A stretch of 64,000 bases of DNA, taken from assembly GCA_037179385.1 (NCBI GenBank), contig CM074194.1, forward strand, positions 947,001 to 1,011,000, read 5' to 3'. The notes beneath the pieces are model-generated. The model was given only the letters and a program-made list of their open reading frames with translations, was not told the origin of the DNA and did not search any database. The stretch comes from Holothuria scabra. Its lineage: Eukaryota > Echinodermata > Holothuroidea > Aspidochirotida > Holothuriidae. Made by a program: the position numbers and the translations under genes. Shown here piece after piece: positions 12,311 to 24,300 of the stretch. Numbering within the stretch: the first letter of the stretch is position 1; every line of letters starts with the position of its first letter.

Positions 12311-15300
12311 GACATCACCATCGCATAGACTCCTATCTGAAGATATCGTGTTTACAAGCCATTTTCGAAGTTTTCGCAATTTTACTGCTATTGACATTTT
12401 TGATTCCTTGCCGTAGGCAGGCAAGGAATCAAAAATGAAAGAGTAAGCAAAGAAGGCAGTAAACACTGAATGCAAGAGATAGTAAAAAGACCCATGCTGA
12501 GATAGTCTACCACCTATCAAAAAGATTTCTGAGAGCTGAATTGTTAAAGACTTCCGTCACAGTTTCATGAATGATATATTCTTTTATTCAAATATGCTGA
12601 ATAGGCACATAACATGCAAACTTCACTTCTATTAAACAATAACATGTGCTAACTGAATCAAATGAGGTAATCTACCCCTTACTTTTTCTTTCTTTTCTGC
12701 ACAACAGTGCCATTTCGGTGCTAGTTCTTGTTTTATTATGCCCATTAAATGAAACACTTATACATCAGAAACAACATTCCAATGATAGGTGGTGCTCAAA
12801 GACAGTGTTCACTAGTCACATACCACTTACCTTTGGAAATTTTTTTGGCTGCTTTCTTCAAAGCTATCCAGTTACAGAAAGTGGGACATGCACTTGGAGT
12901 TTAGATTTGATCTTAAGCTCATATAATAGCTTCTCTTTTTAACAAACATGAATACTTCCAGTTTCTTTTTTTCTTTTTTGTGTGTGTGTGTGTGTGTGTG
13001 TGTGAGTGTGTGTCTCAGCAAAACAAACATTTCCCAGACATTAGCTTGTATCAAGCATACTGTGATGGTGTTAAGAGGCTAACCAAATGTACAGTTGCTA
13101 CATTTGCAAGCATGGTTTTATAGGACAAAGATGACATTATCATACCAGTGTTTGAGTTTATGGAAAATGAACTGTGAATTCCTGCTTTTGAAATATTAAG
13201 CATGATAGTTTTCCTAATGTTTTGCAACTTACAAATTGAAAGTGTTCCCATCCTCCTGAAAAAGTTACACTGGCTACCTTGTGAGCAGAGAATGCAAATT
13301 TGCATTCTTAATTAAAAGTTCACATACATTCAAAATGACAAAATTCCAGGGCTTTTCCATAACTTTTAAGGATCTTGACTGATATTTCCAGTACTTTTAA
13401 AAGCCGTCAGATCCCATATTTCCATTTGTTTTTAACAAAAGAAATGTATCTGAACATTGTGAAAATAGAATAATTTAGTCGACACCCTAAAATTTCTGAA
13501 CCTCATTGTCACCTTATGAAAAATTGCTCATATTCCTTGACTTTCCAGGCCGGCAAATTCAAATTTCAATTTTCCTTGACTTTTCCGGGATTTCCAAGAC
13601 GTGTGCCAACCCTGTTTTTATGTGTACCAATGCCCCCACCATCTTGCTCCAATTCATCTTGAAAACCTGACTGATTTGACTTTACAAACCTGGTTGTGCT
13701 GTGTGAACTATTAATTGTAATTCTATTTAAATGAAGCAGATATCTTGGGACAATCTTTCTCTACTGCCAGTCCATGTCCTTAGAATGAAATTCCAGCTCT
13801 TAACAAGGAATCCTCATTCCTGCATGATCTCTAAAGATACAATAATCTTATCTTTTGACAAAGTACTTCTACCTGGTTAAATTGTAAAGCACCTAAGATC
13901 AGCGTCATTTATCTATTCTGGCAGTTACGGCCAAATCACTTACGTATTTACACCAAACTGCCTAAACTGCCAGTTAGATAATCAACTCTCCCCTAAATGA
14001 TCTTGGTCTTAATGGATCTCAGAGCTACACAAGCACTGGCCATTTTATCTTCATCATTACTATCATAAGCTGCATTATTGGGAAATTACTGTTGGATGAT
14101 AATTTCCTCACAATCACTGTTTTTTCAAAGAAATTATACAATGGGTCAATACACTCAGTATGTGAAATTTTGACTGATGGGAAATTTCAGTTTTGTGGAA
14201 CTGTACACACATCAAATGTGGGGAGAAAATATTAAACCTTTTTTTTCATTTTTTCCCACAAACGTCAGTGTATCAAATTGAAAAACCATTGCATCAAATC
14301 AGCTACACAGCAGCTTAATATAAACACTGCTCACAAAAATGTTTTTTTTTCAGCAAACACCTACCTTCAGTTCCAAACATTCTGGCAAGCATTGAATCTG
14401 TTTCTCTGCCACACAATGTACTCCTGAGGAAGCAAACATCTTGAAAATTTTAATTTGAGAAACTAAAAATGAAGAAGGATGTAAAGAATAATACAAAGTT
14501 GATTTTATGTCTCTTCTGATATTTTAAGGTCGACGACAATAGACAAAGTGTCTGCAATGGTTCCCAATCTTTTAAGAAAGCTGACACCATCTGAAGGGCT
14601 ATAATGTTGCACCCTATTAATACTATCTAAAGTGGAATGTTACCATCAGTTGGGACAAAGCATCCAAACAAAATTTGGGGGTTAACACATGCCATTGATT
14701 GCAGGACATGGCACATACCATGTCTTTTTACTTAGTGAAATGGGTACTGTGGTTACTTCAGCTTTTACCAATTAAACTGAAACAACTTTTGCTTTTTTAT
14801 AATTTTTTCTTCAAATTATTTGTATTAGTAAATAATAACTGTAAATCACAAGACCATTCATGATGGCATCAAAATATTATAGTGGGACTACCCCTCAATA
14901 CAGTTAAGTGCATAGTACGAGATTGACATCACAAATTATTGCACAAACTGCCATTTTCAAATTAAGGAAAAAATCTTCAGCATTTTTATATCTAAGCTCA
15001 AGAACATCTTGTGAAGATGGAAGTGAATCATTTAAATTTCTCACTTTCATGCTTTGTGACATGTACGTCATGTGAGTCACAACTGAAATAAAGCCATGGC
15101 CGGCTTGACTTGAACCAATAGGTCGGAAACTGGGCCGTAAAACTCTATCTAACTCTAACCCTAGGACTTTTGCCCACGCTTTAGTCCTGAATAACATAAT
15201 GGAAGGTTACTGACATACCTGGTTGTTGTAAAGATTGTACCACCTACATTCAAGGTTACCCACTGGACCTGAGGATTTCTCTGGATAACTTTGTTGTTGG

Positions 15301-18300
15301 AGACAGATGGAGATGATTCGTCATTATGTGAATACTTTGGATCTGCAAGAACAGAAAAAAGTATTGTTCACATATTTTGATGCAGTAATTCACCTCTCAC
15401 TTGCTTGAATGTCTCAGGCTGACATCTACAGTAGTATCTAAACAGGGTTGTAGCTACAGTTGGTGTGACTGGGAAGCTGCACCTGCCTCTTCATACTCCC
15501 ACCAGGCACTCCAGGAAAACTAGTCTCCCAACAAACCACAGATCTATACATACAAATACCTCAAATTTGTCCCAAATTACACCCTACACTAAAGTGGTGG
15601 CAAAATGGAAAAAAGAAGAAGTGCAGAAGATGAGGTGAATGCCCTGTGAGGAAGGGTGAGGTACTTCCCCAGATCAGACAACTACCCAGTGCTCAAATTG
15701 TACAGCTGCAACTCTTGTTTAATATATCCAATGTGATTGGCTACCACTTGTCTATTATATTTTAGGGTTCAGCATAATGCAGTAGACAATATGTCAAACA
15801 AAGTACAGTAACCTATCCTAAATTGTGATACTTTACTGTACTACAATAGAGATAAGTTTGGGACGATGAAATAGCCCCTTTAAGGAAGATGTTATTTTAG
15901 TTTTGACAAGGTTTAGGTATGGAAAGGATAAAGCTAACTTATATAAATGGTCTCAGACTTTAACTTGGTTCCAAGTACTTCATAAGAATGACAAAATATT
16001 ATAATTAACTACAGGTTTGCTAGCAATCAAAGCTCACCTATAAATGGCTCTCCTTCTGACATGTAAAGGACATCATCATCCCTGTCACAATAGAAATTGA
16101 AAAGGATATAAAAGTACATTGTAATCAGAGGGTAAAGCAATACTTGAACAACACAATGTAAGTCTCTGTCATAATCTTCACAAACCTCTTTGTCAAAATT
16201 ATTTCAACATGACAAGAAATCAAAAGAGAAAGTAAAAGCATTTTGGTTAAAATGTCAAAGTGATTTTAAAATGTCTTTTACTTCTAAACAAATTGCACAC
16301 ACTGACCTAAAAGCTATGCCACTGTATCTGAGGATGCTTATTACAGTAGCATCATGAAATACAGTACTACTGTACTGCTTATCCAGAAAAAGGGGTTAAC
16401 GGTTTGCATAGTATATCCATGAATATGGCTGCCCCTTTTGTGAAGAATGATAAAAACTTTCTGTTCACCCTTTTACAGATTTTCTTGTTACAGTAAGCAT
16501 TTTCGTGAAATTTGCACTGAAATCCTATGTGTAGTTCTCAAGATATGAACACGTAAATTTTTCCCTTTTTCAACATAAAGTAAACTTGAAGCAAGCACAT
16601 ATGACATCATATCCCTACATTAGTGCACAGTCTTTTGTTTTTCTTTAAACTTGAGAGTTAATTTTTTCCTCAAAAAACCCACATTATTAAAATGTGATTG
16701 CCTAAGTGGCATGAGAACTTCACAAACTTTGCAGGTCCTATTCCAGTTAACTCCAAGGTCAACAAAACAGTCTGATAAAACAAAGGGAAACAAAGCATTC
16801 CTTGTCAATATGAGGAATAAGCTCTGCTGCCCTCAAACTCACTTTGGAACACAAATCTACTGACTTCATTTACTGATATCTCGAGAACTACACGTCAGAT
16901 TTGAATGGAACTTTCACCACCCTGTGTAGTTTTGGTTCCTCTTTCACATATGAAAATTACATTTTTGCTTAAACCTTCCCTTTAACTGTTTCCTCACTCA
17001 CTTCTTTAGTGAGTTACTGCAACACTGTCACAGCCCTAAGAGTAAATTTACATTCATAAAGATGTGAGGTTAGCTGAACTTGTCTGAATTCTTGGTCCCA
17101 CGATTTTAGCAGTACTAAACTTTAACCAAAGAAGGCTCTTATCTTTTACTTTAATTTTCAGAACTTTCTATCAAAACATATTTGTAGTTTACTATACAAG
17201 ACATCCTTAAAGAGGTTCGTTAGGTTGGTTCATAGACAGTGGCATATTAAGGGGGGCATTGGGCTATGGCCCCCTCCTCACTGGTGCTGGGTTTTTCTTT
17301 TTTTTACTAAATAATTTAAAAGTTGTGATGCAAGGTTTACCATAGGCTACCTACTTTATTCACAATGTTTTATGGCCTTGGCTAGTACCATCTTTCTGTC
17401 ACATATAGATGGTAGGCACGCGCCTCGTGCGTCTGTACATATTTATGAAAACTTACATAAAATGCTATCGGCCTGCGTTATTGTGTAGTGGTTATGGGCA
17501 GACGGGAAGGCTTAAAGGTGTACAGTATGCAGTGTGCAAAATTTTGCCATAAAAGTCAGTCAAAACCATCTTGTGTCATATTTCTTGATAACAATAACAC
17601 CAGTAGTCATTGAAAGTCAACTGGGACGTATTCGGGCAGTCTAATGATCATAATTTTGCAGTCTTCGGTATGATTCTCCATAAGGTGTGAAACATGCTAA
17701 ATCAGTTAGCCTGCAGTGCTGTGGACCCGAAATTTGGCCAATGGTAGAAAAGCCTAAAGAAGGTTGGGGTATCTTCCCTTCAACTTCAGTTTGTACAATG
17801 CAAATACAAACTCATTTTACAATTGTTACCTTACTTTGGAGTAACCATATCATGTTAATTTTATATGGTAATTTTCTGATAACGTTGTATAAATGCTCAT
17901 ACTTTACTGAGGTGAACATTTAATTTCAAGTGAATGCTAAAAGTTGCGACTGTTTAGATTCGACTTAAAAACCTGGGAAATGCCATTTCCGGCTGTCTAA
18001 GAGGTCACCATTTTTCAACATTTTCTGTACGCTCTGTGCCAACCAATGGGGGCGCTCTGCTTAGATAGTCTCCGGGATCAATCTCACTCCTCGTGAATGC
18101 CCCCTCCAGCCAGAAAATCCTAGCTACACCACCGTTCATAGCTTTATCAGACTTTTCAAATGTGTGAAGTTTTTTGACATACTAATGAAAAGTTCACATT
18201 GGAACATCAACATGAAAATATGAGCAGATGGAGAGGTAACCACCACTGAGGTCCTGGCCTAGTTATACTAACAACTTTAAAAATGGAACCTACTGCAATT

Positions 18301-21300
18301 GTGTTTGGTGCTCAGCATAAACAATGAATTAGGGAAAGCAAGCCACTTAGCCATAACAGGAAAAAAGCTTTAGTCAGCTGAACTTAAACCAATTGGTAAG
18401 GATCTGAGCCGTAAAACTACATCTAACCATTCAACTCTACCTTATGAGATCAAAGTCTTCAATTCTACCGCCATATCTGTTGTAGATTACAGTTGCGTTA
18501 ATCCCCAGAACAGCACTAGCCTCCACTAAGAGCTTATCTCGTGAGTCTGGAAGTAGAATGACCTGTAGGAGAAAAATCAAGAGCAGTTTAAAGAAATCTT
18601 GCACACACAAAGTTTTCACTGTACCTTGATTATAACACAAATATCTTAGATGGCATAATGTGGGCCAAATTTACTGTATGGTCTAGTGGCAGGGATGCTG
18701 ATCCTGGAGGGCAGGGGGAAATACCACCAAGGAAAATATTGGGAAGCAAACGCATCGTTTTACCCCCAAATTATTTAGGCAGATAAGAAAAAATACTCTG
18801 TAACAGAAAAAACAAAATATACAGTAACATTGTATACAGATGACTTAAGAGCTTTGATAAGACATCAATTTGAGCCTATTCGGTTATCATAATAAAAAAT
18901 ACTGCATTTGTGATATGCTATCAATGTTTTCTGTACATGCCCATCAAGGTGAGTATGTAAGTGTGTTACTTTTTTTCTTTTTTTTTTTTTAACTTATAGA
19001 CAAATTCAGTCCAGGACATGATCTGAGGTTCCCACCTATGATGGAAAATTTTCACCTCCCCCCTCCCAATCCAAACAACCAGATCAATGCCCCTTTCTAG
19101 AGGTTGAACATTCACTTCTCAAGAAGAAGGCTTGGATTCAATACCCAGGTCAAGTCATGCCCCAGACTTTACAGTATGTAGAGCACCAATGGAACTGTAG
19201 ATCATACCTGCAACTAACAGTGCCAAGGTTGTCTTTACTATTGTAACTGTCATATAAATTTAAATAACCTCAACTAACATACCTTATAACCACAAATACC
19301 CATACACCCTCGGGTAGTTTAAAAAATGTCACCATAATGTTCTGTGCTATCTTCATAGTAATTCATTATATTGCCCTCAGAAAGATACAATATGAATTAA
19401 ATTAACAACAAGAAATACACCATCAGATAATTACACCTTGATAATCAAAGATAACAGTCCAAACCAATTATAAACATTCACATCAAATAAATGATTTATA
19501 GTACTCTAAAGAAAAAATATTACTAACATACTCCTGACTCATTTTCACAACACTGAAAAGTTCAAGTTTTTATCAATTTTTTTATCAATAAGTTCAAGAG
19601 GGACAGTCATTCAAAAGATTTCATATGATAATCCATGACATGAGCTCAAACATAAACTGTGGACCAAAACTTCCAAAATATGATAACCACATCATGCTGC
19701 AAAAATCTTTGAGATTGTAGCGAATGGCACTCCCCATTTTCTTGCGTTTTAACTTTTATGATTTTCACATTTCAGTTTTCTTTATTTTAAGAGCACAGGC
19801 TAAGAAATTTAAACTTCTTCCATCACTCTTGTAGAGGAATTAGTAAGATGAGGTTTTATAGCTCAGTTTCTAACCCACTGGTTTATGTCAAGCCAGCCAT
19901 AACCTTTTTACCAGTTGTGGCTTACTGGCTTTTTTTCCCTACCCCATTGCTCATGCTGAACACCAAGCACAATGGTAGCAGGTTTGATTTTCAGAGTCTT
20001 GATTATGACCCAGCCAGGAGCCAAACTCCAGACCTCCCAGCTGCAAGTCGTATTCTCCAACTACTTGACCTTATTATAGAGGAGGCAGAAGAAAAATTGC
20101 ACACGTGTATATTTCATTGCTTGATCTGATCATGTATAACCACTATTCATATATTGTATGCTAGAGTTTTAGTAAGATGATTCAGTTAGAACTTCTGATA
20201 CAGAAGTTCAGTTAGAACTTTCGCATTGCATGTCCCTTGGTTAATTGTCCAATTTGATTGTCAGATTTCCATTGCACTTTACCTGTGGTATTATTGTGCA
20301 TTTGAAATATCACCCTCCTGCACATGATCTATGTTACACATGATTTATGTTACACATGACCTATGTTACACATGATCTATGTTACAAATGATCTATGTTA
20401 CTCAAGATCTATGTTACACATGATCTATGTTACTCAAGATCTTTGTTACACATGATCTATGTAACACATGATCTATGTTACTACATGATCTACTGTATGT
20501 TACTCAAGATCTATGTTACACATGAGCTATGTAACACATGATCTATGTGACTACATGATCTATGTTACTCAAGGTCTATGTTATACATGATCTTTGCTAC
20601 CCATGATCTATGTTACACAAGATCTATGTTACACATGATCTATATTACTATAATTCATAACTCACATGTTACAAACTGAAGCAAAATTCCCACACCATTT
20701 GCTTTTAATTTCGTGTCCTTTTTTAACACAACACATTTACTTAATCAGAATCAAGAATTTGCAATTCTTGCTAGTTTCAAAACTTTAAATACTATTGTAT
20801 GATGACTTGAACAGTTTGATTGCACTTAACTTTTACTTTTACCAGGTGGTTTAAATCTCTCATTCTGGTCTCTTGATGTTACTTTTCAGTGAACTTCTTC
20901 CATAAAAAAACACTAAAGACAATACTTTGAAGGAGTGCTTCTGAAGTTTTTGCCTTATGCACATTTTGCCAAAAAAATATCAACATCTGGTTTCGTTTGG
21001 GAGGGGTAAGCCTTTTACAGCAGTGGCCTGAATCAACAACTGCCACCAATATGTTTGCATACAGTAATGTGCTATACCTAAAAGCATATCGCCAATGAAT
21101 GATGTATAAACATATGCTGTTTGGGGTTTTTTTCTACCTGAATTACTGGGAGATAGGCAAAAGATATGCTTTCCCCTCAATACTTTCATTGGGATGGCCA
21201 ATTCCTGGTTGCCCCCCCCCCTCCCCTGGATGGAAGCCCTGATTCCCTTAACTGCAATACAAAGATTTTCAGTCTAAGCACCAAGATCTTTGGTATAACA

Positions 21301-24300
21301 GTACTATAGTTAACTAACAGTACTCCCAGCAGTCTAGCAAATACAATCTGCATTCCACATAGTGGAAGTGAAAAGGTACATTACATTTCATTACATTATA
21401 TTACATAACAATACGTTACGTTACGTTACATTATATTACATAACATTACATAATTGGTACAAACAAAAGCGAAGGAAACAAAAGTTTCAAATATCTGAAA
21501 CAAAAGATCTAAAACAAACACTTCAGATCTCTGGTCTATACCCACTTACCTGGTGGTAAGTGGGTATAGATCAGAGATCTGAAACACTCACTGAGAAGTA
21601 AATGCACCCCTTACCCTAGTTACATATCATAGAATTTCATGCAATTCCAAAGGGAGATCATTCCAAAGTCCTGCAAAGTGAGCATAAGGGGAATTAAAGA
21701 AAGCTTGAGTCCAATGCCTGGCACTGTGGCATTTCCAATAATCAACTCCCACAAATATATTCATATACAATACTGTGCTACAGTCTATACATGTACAGTA
21801 CCTTTGTTGCCAGTGAATGGTGTATGCATGATACACCATTGCATATATGCATACAAAATTACCTACTGATAGCTACTGACTGTGTAGATACTATATTAGG
21901 GCTGCCACGATAATCCCAATATCGCAGTATCATTGATATAATTTTGCCCCGATGATATCGACCCATATTTTTTCAAGATGTAAAATCGCAACTGAATCAA
22001 ATAAATGACTAAACCACTGTGAAGTCTCAAATTTTATTATCTCTAGTCAGTAACCTAAAGTGATCATAATATATGTTGACACAATTCAGCACTTTACTAA
22101 TAACAAAACATATAAAATCAGAAGTTGTCTCAGAATGCATACAATGACAACTGTCGATATTGTCATGGAAATGCAAGCCGTCACAATAAAAGAAAAATGA
22201 TAATGGCTGCAGCCCTACACTTTATACTGTCACATAGAAGTTAGAAACTTCATGCATCCATGCATACATTAAAAATCAGAAGATTATCGACCCTTCAAGC
22301 TACTGTACATATTCTGATTAAATCAAATTTAAATCTGTTGAAAATTGAACCAGATCTCTTTTGAACTTTGCCTTAAATTTGTGATCACTTTGAACATGAA
22401 CATGAACATACCACTGCATGCGAGTCAGAGCTCTGTATGTATATCCCATAGGGCCTACTACTGAACAAGTAACAAAACAGTATTATTAACTAGTCTGCAC
22501 TTGCCTCGTAGGCTCGTATCAGGAAACTGTTGTGCTCACTCCAGAGTGCAGTAGGTACGTGGCACAACACAACTTGCACGACCAAAACACAAAGCCCTTT
22601 TTACAGGTTAGAGGCGGGACTAATGTCTCAGATTTGGGAAATTATCAATCAAATGAACGCACCATGTCATTGTATCTTTACGATGAAATCCTACATATTT
22701 CCTGTTACTTGATTCTTAAAACTTATGCCACAATTCAGAAAATTGGAAAATGAAGTTGTGGGAACGTACACTGCAGTCTAATCCCCCCCACCCCCCACTA
22801 AATACTCCATCTCTGGAGTGTTTTGCCCAACTACACTCAAGTTTGGGAAACATGATTGTAGCACAAATGCAATGGGAGTATTAGAATTTTATGCGAAGAC
22901 ATTTGGTTTCTACACGTTATTCCTACACAGTAAAACTGCATTGACGATGTCACGAGTATGATTGTCTGATTAAAAGCAATAATGTACCAATCACGATGTT
23001 ACGGTGTTTGTTACACAGAGCTAAGTTAAAATAAGTGCAATGGACCTTATGTGTATGATGTCATAGAACCCTTGTTTTCCCAACATGTTTTCATAAAAAG
23101 ATCGGTACGCACACAATATGTGATTGATTGCAGCCATGTGCTCCATTGCTTTTATAAATTCTGGCATTCATGATCATTACCACCAATTATTTGCAGGCTG
23201 AAAAAGGGGCTAAAATATACTTGAATTTTGCCCTTAGCTTCGTAAATTCCCATAAACTCAATCCTTTAACTTCTCACCAAAACGGGATACACTGATAATC
23301 ACAAACATAAAATTTTACCCCTGCCATGGAAGTGATCATTTGATATTTTCCTCTATAACCTTGTAGTATCAAATGGAATTAGATTTAGAACTGCATTCAA
23401 TGTGTTTTCCTTGCTTTCTCACAGGAAGCGCCGCATAAGTTGCTGCACAAACTGTTCTGCACAAAACACATTGTACAGACTATCGAGCTGCAGTGTTTCC
23501 CCTTTTTTCAAAGCTGTGCACGTTTTGTACACGTAGCTCATAGAATCTTGTGAAGTTCGGTGGTTATTACTGTATCTTGCATTATTCTACGACATACGAT
23601 CCACTTCAAAATTTAAAGTGGTCCCTGCATCGTGATTGGTTCAATTGCATTGATTCTAGCCAGCCAATCACAACTCGCCCCTTCGCCTACGTGATTTAGC
23701 TTTAGTGTAAGAAAATACTCAAGTTTTCCTATTGGGTTTGTGTTAAGACGATCGCACTTCCCATGCTTATAAAGCTGGCTAACGCAGCCGGGCGAGCCCT
23801 GTGCCAAATTCACAATGAAACGGCATCACAAATCTCTGCATACGTGGATTTTTCGGGGATATGACTGACGTGCATTTCAGTTGCAGATTCTTTTTAAACA
23901 AGATGTAAGTTTTGGACAAGAACTGCTTAAAATATACAGGGATATTTATATCCGAAAGGAACCATAAGATACGTTAATCGGGTGCAATTGTTTTGCTGCC
24001 GAGAACTGCTAGGATTATCATGAATGATTGCTCCACATGGGGTTTGTTAAAGCAGGAGAGTAGCTACAGTACATTAAGGCCACTACAACCCAGTGCAGTA
24101 AAAGAATGCAAATGTTCCGACATGATGGAGGGATGAAAAACAGAATGAGCATGATGTTGGCATAAGAACGAAATTATTAAAGAGCATGTGACATCGACTG
24201 CAAACAAATCTATAGTACAGTAGTAACGGTTGATTTGTATCTCCACTTTTTAGAAATATTCCCAATGTTTTTCATCCTGAACTGGTAATATTGCAAGCCG

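Larger units (their letters stand above)
11066..14364. other. KCTD9: KCTD9 intron 5
   Basis: Contains the 156-bp tandem array, two dinucleotide runs, a perfect 18-bp hairpin, a hAT-like terminus and a LINE fragment. No host gene is seen. Confidence 0.75.
16082..18440. other. KCTD9: KCTD9 intron 2
   Basis: No gene seen. A dispersed repeat lies at about 17,930-18,135 and a SINE tail at 18,366-18,430. The bases from 17,235 (GGCATATTAAGGGGGGC) to 18,135 (CCTAGCTACACCACCG) may be one degenerate TE, but its ends match poorly. Confidence 0.6.

Noticed and set aside
12222..12520. His/Thr-rich and Val/Cys-rich open frames
   Set aside because: Translations of the (CA)n run at 12,269-12,310.
23740..23820. 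Promoter and gene start at GCTTATAAAGC and the following ATG
   Set aside because: Only a TATA-like match in a KCTD9 intron; the following frame is short and has no recognisable product.
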